Positions 1-8,499 of a stretch of 60,560 nt of DNA are shown piece after piece. Every line of letters starts with the position of its first letter. The first letter of the stretch is position 1. This stretch comes from Pseudocitrobacter vendiensis. GTDB lineage: Bacteria; Pseudomonadota; Gammaproteobacteria; Enterobacterales; Enterobacteriaceae. The stretch spans positions 1 to 60,560 of the forward strand of contig NZ_CALSBS010000025.1 of the NCBI RefSeq assembly GCF_943590815.1, read 5' to 3'. The notes under the pieces are model-generated. The model made no database searches, was not told the DNA's origin, and worked only from the letters and a program-made list of their open reading frames with translations. Both the position numbers and the translations under genes were made by a program.

Positions 1-24
1 CGCCGGATTGCGGAGAATAATCAG

Positions 25-516
25 ATGAGCAGATTAACATTCGAGATTTCAGGGGTAAAAAAACTGCTTAAAGAAATCCAGTCAGCGGATCAATTCCTTG
101 CAACCGTTGATCAGCTTTTTGAGCCAACAAATTATCCGGGGGGGGTGCCTCTTAACGAAGCTGGTAAGACGGAAAAAGAAGCTTGCCTGGCAGGGGAAGT
201 TTTCTGGCCATCGCCAAAGCATATGGTTCAGACCCGTCTGACCCCTCAGATTACTCTGGTAAAAGGCCATGGCGTCTGTCTGATTACCAATGCTTCTCTG
301 GATGGAAGTCCTGTCTCCCGAGATACAGCTATCTATGCCCGTGGAATGAATCCGTCGCTTGATGAAGATTGGAATTATGAGTCTGATCAGATTATGGGAG
401 GAGATGATAGTACAGTTACAGTACCGCTTGAGTGGTTTGAACTCGCAATCGAAAAGAAACTTAAGGCTTTTAGTCTCAAAGTATCCCCTACAAAAATAAC
501 GCTGGTGAATGGATAA
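25..516 (+). CDS. DUF3085-like hypothetical protein
   Basis: A 163-residue soluble protein without signal peptide or membrane segment. The ATG follows GGAG at a normal distance. The middle and C-terminal part (GVCLITN about residues 77-83, IYARGMNP about 103-110, MGGDDSTV about 122-129) resembles the pattern I recall for DUF3085, a small domain of unknown function common on conjugative plasmids. That match is from memory and is moderate. It is followed 83 bp downstream by another small gene on the same strand. No biochemical role can be assigned. Confidence 0.7.
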   Translation: MSRLTFEISGVKKLLKEIQSADQFLATVDQLFEPTNYPGGVPLNEAGKTEKEACLAGEVFWPSPKHMVQTRLTPQITLVKGHGVCLITNASLDGSPVSRDTAIYARGMNPSLDEDWNYESDQIMGGDDSTVTVPLEWFELAIEKKLKAFSLKVSPTKITLVNG

Positions 517-599
517 ACGAGTCACAGGCTGTATCGGTCTAACATGGTCTGTCCCTGATCTTTCAGCCAGCCGAACAGACCCACCTTAAAAGGAGTATT

Positions 600-893
600 A
601 TGGCTGACACAAAGCGACCTATTTCCCCGCTTACACAGGCCCAAATCTATGTGTTGCATCGTCTGGCAAGCGGAACGCAGTATGAGATCTGCGGTGAATT
701 TCGTCGGGCCCGGGAATGCCGGATGTATAGGGGGGCATCGGATGATGTGCGATGCCGTAGCACCCCGGTCCTCTTTCGGCTTGGGTTGGTTGAGCTGGCC
801 AATCCGTCCCAGCGGCCTTTACCGGGAAGTTATTATCAGGTCAAGCTGAGCGCCACTGGGAGTGATCTCCTGAGGTCCATCGAACGCGACTAA
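600..893 (+). CDS. small protein, paralogue of the gene at 13414-13695
   Basis: A 97-residue protein with a strong ribosome binding site (AAAGGAG, 5 nt before ATG). The N-terminal LTQAQIYVLHRLASGT and the later LFRLGLVEL and YYQVKLSATG segments match, block by block, the protein at 13414-13695 on the other strand, so the two are paralogues. The alternation of a helical segment and a basic strand-like C-terminus could fit a winged-helix fold, but this is inference only. Function unknown. Confidence 0.75.
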   Translation: MADTKRPISPLTQAQIYVLHRLASGTQYEICGEFRRARECRMYRGASDDVRCRSTPVLFRLGLVELANPSQRPLPGSYYQVKLSATGSDLLRSIERD

Positions 894-1085
894 ATTTTTC
901 AATTGGAACCGTTTTTCTCTCTGATATCAGGACGGGATGACCACAGGTACCTCGAAAAGAACCTCGCCATTGCCAACCCTGAGGCGCTATTTTTTTCTGG
1001 TCAAAATAGGCCCGTTAGCGAAAAAAAAACGGTATCTGATGTGGTGTAATGCTGTTGTCATTTCACCCCAGAAGGATAGCTACTG

Positions 1086-1289
1086 ATGAAATTGTTTTAT
1101 AGCAAACCAGTTCGCTTTATCGTCATTATCTGTGTATTTCTCCTCGGCGTTGATAACTTGAGCGATATGTTCGCCGATGTTTCCCGATCTGTATTCTACG
1201 GCGGTCTCGCTGCTCTCCTTGCAATTGCCGTCGTCATTGCCCGAGTTGGTTACACCAAAAATGCGGACAAGGCCAGCCAGGCGCAGTAA
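1086..1289 (+). CDS. small membrane protein
   Basis: A 67-residue protein with two hydrophobic stretches (about residues 9-22 and 39-52) and a charged C-terminus, so probably a two-pass inner-membrane protein. AAGGA precedes the ATG, and the gene ends just before a strong intrinsic terminator. I do not recognise the family. The last codons overlap a degenerate copy (CAGTAACTTTTA) of the motif dispersed through the window. Confidence 0.65.
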   Translation: MKLFYSKPVRFIVIICVFLLGVDNLSDMFADVSRSVFYGGLAALLAIAVVIARVGYTKNADKASQAQ

Positions 1290-1298
1290 CTTTTACTC

Positions 1299-1323
1299 AG
1301 CCACCTTTCGGTGGCTTTTTTTT
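1299..1323 (+). terminator. intrinsic terminator
   Basis: AGCCACC-TTTC-GGTGGCT stem-loop followed by eight T residues, directly after the 67-residue membrane protein gene. Confidence 0.85.
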
Positions 1324-1338
1324 CATAAGGACTGACTC

Positions 1339-1563
1339 ATGCACAACATTGAAATTTCTACCGTCGCCATTTTCAGCGCCCAGTTTAAAAACATCGAAGA
1401 CGCCGAGAATGCCGGGGCCCTATATTCAGTCGACATCGAATATCCGATGACGCTGAATGACCTGTCGCTGCTGTGTGAATCCGTAGCAAAAGCCGTTGGT
1501 GTCCCTAATGGAGTAAAGTACCAGTTTGTCACTCAGCCGCAACCGGAAGAAAGTGATTATTAA
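1339..1563 (+). CDS. hypothetical protein, 74 aa
   Basis: Starts 10 nt after AAGGA, just past the terminator of the previous gene. It is a soluble, acidic protein (IEISTVAIFSAQF at the start, then a central ADYP-like turn). It overlaps or abuts the following gene at 1553, which suggests translational coupling. An ORF on the opposite strand over the same DNA has no ribosome binding site and is regarded as a shadow. Family not recognised. Confidence 0.6.
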   Translation: MHNIEISTVAIFSAQFKNIEDAENAGALYSVDIEYPMTLNDLSLLCESVAKAVGVPNGVKYQFVTQPQPEESDY

Positions 1564-1804
1564 CGCTTATGGCGACTGGCTGAACAGGAGAAGAACATTG
1601 CCCCATGTTGATCACACCCGGACGCTCCGGGTCCAGCTGTACGATGCCAGCCGCTTTCATGATGGCGCGACGGCGGAACAAGCTGGCGAACTGCATACTG
1701 TCGCATTCAGTAAACCCGCGATTACCGATGATATTCAGAAAATTGTGGATACCACTGCCGAGGTGCTCGGTAGACGCTACAGCGTTAACGTATTCTCAAA
1801 CTGA
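1553..1804 (+). CDS. hypothetical protein, about 83 aa
   Basis: The open frame runs from 1526, but the best-placed start is GTG at 1553, close after GGAAG and overlapping the end of the previous gene by 11 nt. It encodes a small, basic, soluble protein (residues DYASRFHDG-like turn, then PAITDDIQKIVDTTAEVLGRR helix). A terminator follows. The start is uncertain (TTG at 1526 is the alternative) and the family is unknown. Confidence 0.55.
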   Translation: MIINAYGDWLNRRRTLPHVDHTRTLRVQLYDASRFHDGATAEQAGELHTVAFSKPAITDDIQKIVDTTAEVLGRRYSVNVFSN

Positions 1805-1812
1805 GCGCCGGA

Positions 1813-1850
1813 GAAGGAGGTGTCCAGGTGACCTCCTTCTACCTTTTTTT
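1813..1850 (+). terminator. intrinsic terminator
   Basis: GAAGGAGGT / ACCTCCTTC stem with a 9-nt loop, followed by TACCTTTTTTT, just after the preceding stop codon. Confidence 0.85.
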
Positions 1851-1960
1851 AAATCAAAGACCGTCAAATTTAATTCCCCTGTCAGACGTCATCGGCACAC
1901 TTAAAATAAAACCCGTCCTTTTCCCGGTTGCCATTTTCACTTTTCAGATATTCGTCAAAA

Positions 1961-2005
1961 TATTTCACCACGGGTTATTTGGGCCAGAGGCCGTATTGAT
2001 ATAAT
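1961..2005 (+). promoter_or_regulatory. shared-box promoter A
   Basis: TATTTCACCACGGGTTATTTG at 1961-1981, then exactly 18 bp, then TATAAT at 2000-2005, ahead of the gene at 2034. The box and spacing recur at 15968, 17929, 18791 and 20563. The extended CAC..C.GGTTATT segment is too long to be only a -35 hexamer, so an activator or repressor site overlapping the -35 is likely. Confidence 0.7.
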
Positions 2006-2033
2006 GAGTTCACATTTCTGAAAGGAGTTTTAG

Positions 2034-2387
2034 ATGAATAAGTCTCTGGTCAGCTTTGCGGAATTATCCGGCGATGCTATTAATCTTGCGCGACAGTCGG
2101 TTATCGAGATGGAAATGACCGCTGCCCGGGAAAAGATTGGAAAGGCTCGTTCGTTATTCCGCTCAGGTATTCATCGTGCTGTTAATGGCTATCCGCTGAT
2201 TCAGTCGGCGGCTAACCAGATGAGCGTCATTAAACGACTCCAGAGCGACACAGAATATCTCGATGCCTGTATTACTGAGAATCTTTGTATGTTCTCGACA
2301 GAGGGTTATCTGTACCTGTTTATGCAACGCCGCTTCATTAATGAACCCGTGTCTGAAGGCCGGGAACTGAACAATATTTCCATTTAA
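2034..2387 (+). CDS. hypothetical protein, 117 aa
   Basis: Strong AAAGGAG site 8 nt before ATG, transcribed from a perfect TATAAT promoter about 30 bp upstream. The protein is mostly helical and soluble (DAINLARQSVIEMEMTAARE about residues 14-33), with an aromatic C-terminal segment. No membrane segment or signal peptide is seen. The gene is followed 10 bp later by a small Cys-rich gene, so the two are probably co-transcribed. Family not recognised. Confidence 0.7.
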   Translation: MNKSLVSFAELSGDAINLARQSVIEMEMTAAREKIGKARSLFRSGIHRAVNGYPLIQSAANQMSVIKRLQSDTEYLDACITENLCMFSTEGYLYLFMQRRFINEPVSEGRELNNISI

Positions 2388-2397
2388 AGGTGACATT

Positions 2398-2574
2398 ATG
2401 AAACCATTTGGACTTGCCGGAAAACCGCAGCCTGAGCCCTGTGGCTGCTGCTGGTACTACCCGGAGGATTGCCGTTATGCTGCTGCGAAACCGCTTTACC
2501 GCCGCAGCCAGCGTAAGGCTGAGCGTCAGCGTCAGCGTGCGACTATTACCCGCACACTGGCCGAATCACGATAG
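2398..2574 (+). CDS. small cysteine-rich basic protein, 58 aa
   Basis: ATG at 2398 follows AAAGGTGAC by 3-4 nt and starts just after the stop of the previous gene. The translation has a clustered CGCCWYYPEDC (four cysteines within 11 residues, about 18-28) followed by a basic Arg/Gln-rich helix. This looks like a minimal metal-binding knuckle with a nucleic-acid-binding tail, but that is inference. Overlapping open frames here are longer but lack ribosome binding sites. Confidence 0.55.
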   Translation: MKPFGLAGKPQPEPCGCCWYYPEDCRYAAAKPLYRRSQRKAERQRQRATITRTLAESR

Positions 2575-2694
2575 CCGTAAGGACTGCTCATGCCTGGGCT
2601 GACAGTACCCTGTTACCTGGCGGCATTATCCGCTGTGAGTGATTATGATTAAATACGTCACCACGTCGACTTCCCCGATATCACCGGAGCAAAG

Positions 2695-2976
2695 ATGAAA
2701 CTCAGTCAGTTGGAGGCGGGGATGACCGTTTGGTCACTCTTCCGAACCAAAATGGGCAATACCACCATTAAGACAGTAACTCTTCATTCTGTCGTTATTC
2801 AGGAGGTTTACGATAACCACGTTATCGCCAGCTGGAACCGCAATGCGCCGCGTCGGTTCGGGGAAACGGCGATAAGTAGCTGGAAAAAAGATAAGCCGCT
2901 ACTCATCCGCGACCGTTCCGGAAGTGCCCGTTTGGCGACGCGGGAAGAAAAATCCCGAATATTGGAATCAAAATAG
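2695..2976 (+). CDS. hypothetical protein, 93 aa
   Basis: ATG follows GGAG by 5-6 nt. The protein is basic and soluble. Its N-terminal half (LEAGMTVWSLFRTKMGNT) and the central VVIQEVYDNHVIASWNRN look like a small beta-barrel. Residues 60-93 are rich in Lys/Arg. The family is not recognised. About 100 bp separate it from the preceding gene, with no obvious terminator between them. Confidence 0.65.
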   Translation: MKLSQLEAGMTVWSLFRTKMGNTTIKTVTLHSVVIQEVYDNHVIASWNRNAPRRFGETAISSWKKDKPLLIRDRSGSARLATREEKSRILESK

Positions 2977-3213
2977 CGCCCGTCCATCTTATCGGTTTGG
3001 CCCGTTCCGTTCTCAGCGTATTCCGGTGATGGCAGTTTCCCCCCCCCACTTAACTGTAGGGAAACAAAACAGCTCATTGCATCCCACCTTCCTGCTGTCA
3101 TTTCCCTCTTTAATCCCGTTTTTTTCGAGCCCTTAACCCGCAAACTAGCTCCCGTTCACCGGGTATGATCAGCGTGTCTGTGACCATTAATTTTCAGAGT
3201 GAGGAGAGGGTAC

Positions 3214-3819
3214 ATGAACCAAACTGAATCGGACCCGTCCGGATATACCGCAACAACGGTCGATGAAGAACGCATGGCCATCAGGGAACTGATCGGCGAA
3301 GTGGTCGGCCGCTACCGTAGACAGGTACCGCCTGATCGCGTCCAGAAAGCTACTTTTGAGGTGAATGGCGGGCTGCTCATGGGGCTTTTGCTTGCTCTGC
3401 TGATGCTGGTATGTATTATCCAGCGTGTGGCAACTGGCGACCGACTGATGAGCTTTACCGGAGAGCCTGACGTCCGGGATATTCAGTTTACCCTGATGCT
3501 GGTCATGGAGCTCGCACTTGGCATTGTTGTCTGGTTCCTGATTGCGACGGGGGACTATTCGCGTCCCTGGCTCTATCGTCTTACTCCGGCAAAACCCGTC
3601 TGGCTTTTTGATGAAGTGGAGGACTCCGATTTGGTGCTGCTTTCCAGCAATCCCTTTATCAAACGCTGGCTTCACGAGGAACTAACGAAAATCAGGCGAC
3701 TGACGTATACCCGCCTCGATGAGAAACTGGAGAAAATCGCCCATTACCCGGATAGCCTAATGCACAGTTGTGTTCGTGCTCACCGTTTGTCACTGATCGC
3801 GGGTTCGAAGACTGACTGA
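3214..3819 (+). CDS. inner-membrane protein, 201 aa
   Basis: ATG at 3214 is preferred because GAGGAGAGGG lies 6 nt upstream; the frame is open from 3199. A charged N-terminal 50 residues precede two transmembrane helices (about 52-70 and 88-110, LLMGLLLALLMLVCII and LVMELALGIVVWFLI). A cytoplasmic C-terminal domain of about 90 residues follows. I do not recognise the family. The topology suggests an inner-membrane accessory protein with both ends inside the cell. Confidence 0.7.
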   Translation: MNQTESDPSGYTATTVDEERMAIRELIGEVVGRYRRQVPPDRVQKATFEVNGGLLMGLLLALLMLVCIIQRVATGDRLMSFTGEPDVRDIQFTLMLVMELALGIVVWFLIATGDYSRPWLYRLTPAKPVWLFDEVEDSDLVLLSSNPFIKRWLHEELTKIRRLTYTRLDEKLEKIAHYPDSLMHSCVRAHRLSLIAGSKTD

Positions 3820-4004
3820 TTACAGCCGGAAAGAAGCGGGGGACCGGACGGGCTGGCGGCGTTGAGTGTAGAGATTTGCATCCGTCTGTTTCGTCAGCGA
3901 TTACGTCAGCCGTCCGCTGTTACGGCCTGCGAGGCAGCAAAACCTGAAATACTTACTTATTAAATATTTAGGCGGTCGACCTGTTCGTTTGAAGGGGGCT
4001 GGGT

Positions 4005-4178
4005 GGTATAATGGCTTCGGTGCTGGAGGCTTTTGCCCCAGCCAGCAGAATCACTGTTTGACTGTGGTAAAAAGCAGAAAGCCCCGAGTAATTTTTTCAA
4101 ATTAACCCGAGGCCCCTGATGCTAGTCACATTAAAGGTTAGCCTCTTACCTGCAAAAATGCAAGGAGAAGAAGCCATG
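4005..4178 (+). pseudogene. hok/sok locus truncated by an insertion sequence
   Basis: The segment follows the layout of a Hok/Sok type I toxin-antitoxin. A TATAAT is at 4007-4012 and the mRNA leader starts near 4018. The region matching the Sok antisense target (GCCCCGAGTAATTTTTTC, 4081-4098, then ACCCGAGGCCCC) follows. The leader then ends with GCCTCTTACC and the hok ribosome binding site AAGGAGAAGAAGCC before ATG at 4176. Only ATG-TGT-TAA remains of the toxin: a stop codon arises at once and an insertion sequence starts 15 bp later. The Sok RNA may still be made. Its effect on the intact hok at 10283 is unknown. Confidence 0.75.
4079..4118 (-). ncRNA. Sok-like antisense RNA region
   Basis: Read on the minus strand, GGGGCCTCGGGTTAATTTG followed by AAAAAATTACTCGGGGC matches the Sok family antisense as I recall it from the hok/sok, srnB and pnd loci. 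Exact RNA ends cannot be placed from sequence. Confidence 0.55.
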
Positions 4179-4192
4179 TGTTAACACCAAGC

Positions 4193-5705
4193 TGTAATGT
4201 CCCCTTTGAACCATTCTAAAATGTCCCCAGACAATTCTCTGGGGGATTTTTCATGATCAAAGAGACTGTTACGATGAGTCATAAGGAACTCGACCGACTT
4301 CACATTATTCAGGAGTCACTTAATCGCCATATTACTCAGGAACAAGCTGCGGCACGCATTGGCATTTCTATTCGGCAGGTTAAACGTCTGGTGCAACGGT
4401 ATAGAAATGAAGGGCCTTCTGGTCTAGTTTCCCGCCGACGTGGAAAGCGTCCCAATAATTCCTTTTCTACCGAATTCAGAGCAACAGTAATTTCACTCCT
4501 CAAAGGCCGCTACGCTGATTTTGGACCTACGCTTGCGTGCGAAAAATTGCGCGAGATACACGGCTTGTGTTTATCCATTGAAACTCTCAGGAAGTGGATG
4601 GTAGAGGAGGGCATATGGCGCGAACGTCGTCGTAAGTTTGCCCGAATTTATCAGCGCCGGATGCGGCGCCCATCCTACGGTGAACTCATCCAGATTGATG
4701 GCTCGCCTCATGACTGGTTTGAAGGTCGGGGCCCCAAATGCACACTGATAGTCTTTATCGATGATGCTACCAGCGCTCTGATGGCGCTACGATTCGCTCC
4801 TGCAGAAACAACCCGGGCTTACATGGAAACCCTCCGGGGTTACCTTAATGATCATGGCGTACCACTGGCTCTCTATTCTGACAGACACAGTATATTCAGA
4901 GTAAATAACCCGGAGCGGGAAGGAGAGTTGACTCAGTTCACACGTGCGATAAAGACACTGGGCATCGAGCCAATCCATGCCAACAGCCCGCAGGCAAAAG
5001 GGCGGGTAGAGCGTGCCAATCAGACACTGCAGGACAGGCTGGTCAAAGAAATGCGGCTTCAGGGTATCAGTGATATTGAAACAGCAAACGCATGGTTGCC
5101 GACCTTTATTGAAGCCTATAACAACCGGTTTGCTACGCCGCCTCGTATTGCTGATAACGCCCATCTTGATGTACACCATTCTGAAGAGGAACTGGGTTAT
5201 ATCTTCAGCCTCCAGGCGAAGCGCGTTCTCTCCAAAAATCTCACTTTCCAGTACAAAAGCAGTGCGTTTCAGATTCGCAGTGAAGGCCGGGGATATCGAC
5301 TTCGGCATTCGGTTGTCACGGTATGCGAAAGCTTTAACGGTGAAATTAAGGTTCTGTATGATGGGAAAGCGTTGGGATGGGAAAAATATGTTGATGGCCC
5401 GGAGCCTATACCACTGGATGATGAAAAAAGTGTCCATGAACGTGTGGATAATGCCCGTTTTGATTTACGCTCAAAATTCTACGTAAAACCTAAAGCTGAC
5501 CATCCTTGGCTCACGCGCCGCACGCAAAGTAATCAGCAAGTGAAGCCCCCTAAATTACCCAGAAAGAAGGCTGATCCCGATAAAATGGACTGAAACCAGG
5601 CGTTATTCAGTTGAGTGCATATCCAGTCATAGGATAGATTCTTACGTAGCGTTTCTGGCGTGCATTTTCGGGTGGTTTGTTACTGTTTTTAACGGGGACA
5701 CGTCA
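4193..5705 (+). mobile_element. DDE insertion sequence (ISNCY/IS481-like), about 1.5 kb
   Basis: The left end TGTAATGTCCCCTTTGAACCA and, on the opposite strand, the right end TGACGTGTCCCCGTTAAAAA form an imperfect inverted repeat around a single transposase gene. The shared block is TGTCCCC with matching flanks. No convincing target-site duplication was found beside these ends. The element interrupts the hok/sok locus to its left. Confidence 0.65.
4253..5593 (+). CDS. ISNCY-family transposase
   Basis: A 446-residue transposase. The N-terminus holds helix-turn-helix regions (ITQEQAAARIGISIRQVKRLV about residues 29-49). An rve-type DDE catalytic core follows: D in LIQIDGSPHDWF about 145, D in ALYSDRHSIF about 210, and E in the AKGRVERANQTLQ segment about 250. 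The C-terminus is basic. This arrangement is that of the ISNCY/IS1202-type or IS481-like transposases. The frame is intact, so the element could still be active. Confidence 0.85.
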   Translation: MIKETVTMSHKELDRLHIIQESLNRHITQEQAAARIGISIRQVKRLVQRYRNEGPSGLVSRRRGKRPNNSFSTEFRATVISLLKGRYADFGPTLACEKLREIHGLCLSIETLRKWMVEEGIWRERRRKFARIYQRRMRRPSYGELIQIDGSPHDWFEGRGPKCTLIVFIDDATSALMALRFAPAETTRAYMETLRGYLNDHGVPLALYSDRHSIFRVNNPEREGELTQFTRAIKTLGIEPIHANSPQAKGRVERANQTLQDRLVKEMRLQGISDIETANAWLPTFIEAYNNRFATPPRIADNAHLDVHHSEEELGYIFSLQAKRVLSKNLTFQYKSSAFQIRSEGRGYRLRHSVVTVCESFNGEIKVLYDGKALGWEKYVDGPEPIPLDDEKSVHERVDNARFDLRSKFYVKPKADHPWLTRRTQSNQQVKPPKLPRKKADPDKMD

Positions 5706-6013
5706 GAAACGCGCTCAGGCCGTCTGAGCGGTACGCGTAATGCGGCGTTATGGTAAATAGCCTATGCTAATGTCCGCTAAGAGCGAGATATAGTCATTCG
5801 CACCCTGAGAATTACACTTTAAGTGATTCAGGGTATGCGCTTACTGGTTACGAATATTGAGCGAGAATCACGTGATGATCGCCGCTTTTCTTTCGAGCCA
5901 GTGGGTGCTCCACGTTCGCTAACGAATACTCAGGGCATGCAGATAAACTGCTGGCTATATTTCTTTCGAAGAGCGTGGAATGCATACCAATCCCCGATAA
6001 AAAGGAGTTGGTG

Positions 6014-7252
6014 ATGACTGCGACTAATCAATTTGCTGCGCACGTTGGTCTGGACTGGGCAGATAAAAAGCACGATGTCTGTGTTCAGTTTAAAAACGGT
6101 GAACGCACATTCCATGTGATTGAACATACGCCGGAAGCACTTGATGTCTGGCTTACCGAGTTACACCAGAAGGTAAAAGGCAGGATCGCTATCGCCGTTG
6201 AGCTGAAGAAAGGTCCCGTGGTGTATGCTCTTCAGAAATATCCATTTATCACCGTTTTCCCCGTCCACGCTTTGTCCCTGGCTCGTTACCGGCAGGCCTT
6301 CTCGCCCAGCGGCGCTAAAGATGACCCGCAGGATGCCGAGCTGGCATTAGAGTTAATGCTGCGTTATCCCCAAAAGATAAAAGCCATTGAACCCGACAAT
6401 GCGGATATCCGGTTACTCCAGCAACTGGTTGAGCAGCGCCGTCAGCTGGTTGAAGATAAACGCCGTTTTGTGAACCGGATAATCAACACACTTAAACAGT
6501 ATTATCCTCAGCCACTGGAGTGGTTCTCACATCGGGGTAGCTTACTATTGTGTGAGCTGATTATCCGGTGGCCCAGTCTGCAACAACTGAAACGAGCGAG
6601 GCGCGACACGATCCGCAACTTTCTGAATGCCAAAGGTGGCCGCGCAATGGCTCTTACCGAGCAACGTGTTGCGAGTATTGATAACGCGATCCCATTGACT
6701 ACAGACCCGAGCGTTATAGAGGCTAATGCTTTGATGGCAACAGCACTGGCGACACAAATTAAAGTCGTGAGTGAAATCATCAAAACCTATGACGAACGAA
6801 TCGAAGCGTTGTTTGACACATTGCCAGATGCGGAGCTGTTCAAATCACTTCCGGGCATGGGGCCGTGTATGGGCCCACGAATGCTTGCTGCACTTGGTGA
6901 TAACCGTGACCGGTTTAACAGCGCTGAAGAAATTCAAAACTACGCAGGTATTGCACCGGTGACAGAACGAAGTGGCCAGAAATCCTGGGTTCACTGGCGA
7001 TGGCAGTGTGCCAAGTTCGTCAGGCAAACCTTTGTTGAATGGGCTGCCAAGACGGTTAATTCATCATACTGGGCCAGACTGTATTATCAGGGCCTCAGAG
7101 AGAAGGGCAAATCTCATCAGTCTGCGATCCGGGCACTGGCGTTCAAATGGATAAGGATCATTTACCGCTGCTGGAAGGCCAGAACCCAGTACGATGAAGC
7201 AAAATATTTGCTGGCTCTCGAAGCGCGCCACTCGCCCTTACTGAAGCCATAA
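6014..7252 (+). CDS. IS110-family transposase
   Basis: ATG at 6014 is chosen because AAAGGAG lies 8 nt upstream; the open frame extends to 5975. The 412-residue protein has an N-terminal DEDD catalytic domain (HVGLDWADKKHD about residues 9-20, GAKDDPQDAEL about 98-108). Its C-terminal transposase-20 domain (FKSLPGMGPCMGPRMLAALGD about 275-295) carries a helix-hairpin-helix-like loop. IS110 elements lack clear terminal repeats, so the boundaries are not given. It is intact and lies 309 bp beyond the right end of the preceding insertion sequence. Confidence 0.9.
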   Translation: MTATNQFAAHVGLDWADKKHDVCVQFKNGERTFHVIEHTPEALDVWLTELHQKVKGRIAIAVELKKGPVVYALQKYPFITVFPVHALSLARYRQAFSPSGAKDDPQDAELALELMLRYPQKIKAIEPDNADIRLLQQLVEQRRQLVEDKRRFVNRIINTLKQYYPQPLEWFSHRGSLLLCELIIRWPSLQQLKRARRDTIRNFLNAKGGRAMALTEQRVASIDNAIPLTTDPSVIEANALMATALATQIKVVSEIIKTYDERIEALFDTLPDAELFKSLPGMGPCMGPRMLAALGDNRDRFNSAEEIQNYAGIAPVTERSGQKSWVHWRWQCAKFVRQTFVEWAAKTVNSSYWARLYYQGLREKGKSHQSAIRALAFKWIRIIYRCWKARTQYDEAKYLLALEARHSPLLKP

Positions 7253-7727
7253 AAAGCTTGTCGAATGTCTCAGGGCGTGAAGCGGACATTGCAGACTGCC
7301 CAGTAGAAAAAGTGCTATCAGAATTATCTAAAGGAAGATCGTATTTACCATGTCTCATTCTAACTGTTTAATAAATTACAAAAATTAAAATTTCCATTTA
7401 ATATCATCGCGTTAAGCAAGAGAATTAAACCTCTCATTTAATTTATGATTCTTATTTAATTCATGAGTTGGTGTAAAAATAGGTTGCCGCACTATAGAAA
7501 GACACATATTTAAACCCAGCAGGAAATCATATTTGAAAGTAATGTGTTTAAGGGGCTGCGTAACAAGAACAGCAAGTAAACACATAGTAATAACAGTTAC
7601 CATTCCCATTTCGCAAGTGGCCATATCAGAGGTGAACTAATGCCTGCTGCAATTTTAAGAATTAAGGTTATCCTAATAATTCTTTTGTATGATTAAGATC
7701 ATCGATAAATTTACTAAGGACTCATTA
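7253..7727. other. non-coding stretch after the IS110 transposase
   Basis: 475 bp, increasingly AT-rich towards the cytochrome gene. It probably includes the right end of the IS110-type element and the promoter of the cytochrome gene. A minus-strand frame at 7412-7624 is hydrophobic but has no ribosome binding site. Confidence 0.4.
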
Positions 7728-8300
7728 ATGAAATTGCGACTCTGGAATCTATTACCCCATGATTACGCTCCTTTTTTTCGTATTCTTCACATCATTGTGG
7801 CATTTCTAATATTATCACAAATTATTAACTCTAATCTGACAGAGACCGAAGCAATTGGTGAACATAGTCTTGAAGGAGTTATAACCTGGATGCACATTAT
7901 TTCAGGGTTAGGACTGATTATTTGTGGTTTTATTATGTTAAGTTGGATGCTTACTCAAAGAGGTTTTACTTATTATTTTTCATGGGTAGGGCTTGACTTT
8001 AGTGGTATTAAGCAAGATATAAAAACGTTGACTAGTTTCCGACTGCCCGATGCACATTCGGGAGGTATTGCCAGTACAATCCAAGGATTTGGAGTTCTAG
8101 CATTGCTAATTGTAGCACTTTCAGGTGGCCTATGGTTCTTGTTGAATACCATGCAGTCAAATCTGGCTGAAACAGTAATCCACTGGCATAAGTTCTTTAC
8201 TACTTTCATTGAGGTCTATTTTTATGCACATGGTGCAATGGGAGTTTTGCATATTTTAATTGAAAAATATAAAAGCCGCTCAGTTAACCTAAGTGACTAA
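7728..8300 (+). CDS. cytochrome b561-family membrane protein
   Basis: ATG at 7728 is preferred because AAGGA lies upstream; the frame is open from 7689. The 190-residue protein has four transmembrane segments with histidines placed as in di-haem cytochrome b561 proteins: RILHIIVAF about residue 17, TWMHIISGLGLIICGF about 55, a loop, then VIHWHKFFTTFIEVYFYAHG about 150-170. It probably moves electrons across the inner membrane. Its A+T content is well above its neighbours, which fits recent acquisition. Together with the efflux gene it looks like an insertion-sequence-borne passenger. Confidence 0.7.
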   Translation: MKLRLWNLLPHDYAPFFRILHIIVAFLILSQIINSNLTETEAIGEHSLEGVITWMHIISGLGLIICGFIMLSWMLTQRGFTYYFSWVGLDFSGIKQDIKTLTSFRLPDAHSGGIASTIQGFGVLALLIVALSGGLWFLLNTMQSNLAETVIHWHKFFTTFIEVYFYAHGAMGVLHILIEKYKSRSVNLSD

Positions 8301-8499
8301 TCTGTTGTGAGATAATATTACTTCAAGTTGAAGAAAACCCTAAAAATAAAATTTAGTTTACTAGAAGATGAAACAGCACTTGCAGAGACTTTTTAATTAA
8401 ATTTAATAAAAACGAAAAAATATTCATGGCGAAATGATTGTTTAATTATCTATCATGGATAGAAATGTGAGTTAGTCGTCCTATTTTAGGAAGTTAATA
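8301..8499. other. AT-rich intergenic region
   Basis: About 200 bp, strongly AT-rich, separating the cytochrome and efflux genes. It presumably holds the efflux promoter; no distinct operator is recognised. Confidence 0.35.

Noticed and set aside
2590..2652. 20-residue open frame with AAGGA before the ATG
   Set aside because: Too short to trust and without a recognisable motif. It could be a leader peptide but nothing else supports it.
7412..7624. Hydrophobic minus-strand frame after the IS110 gene
   Set aside because: No ribosome binding site or recognisable family; AT-rich DNA easily gives such frames.
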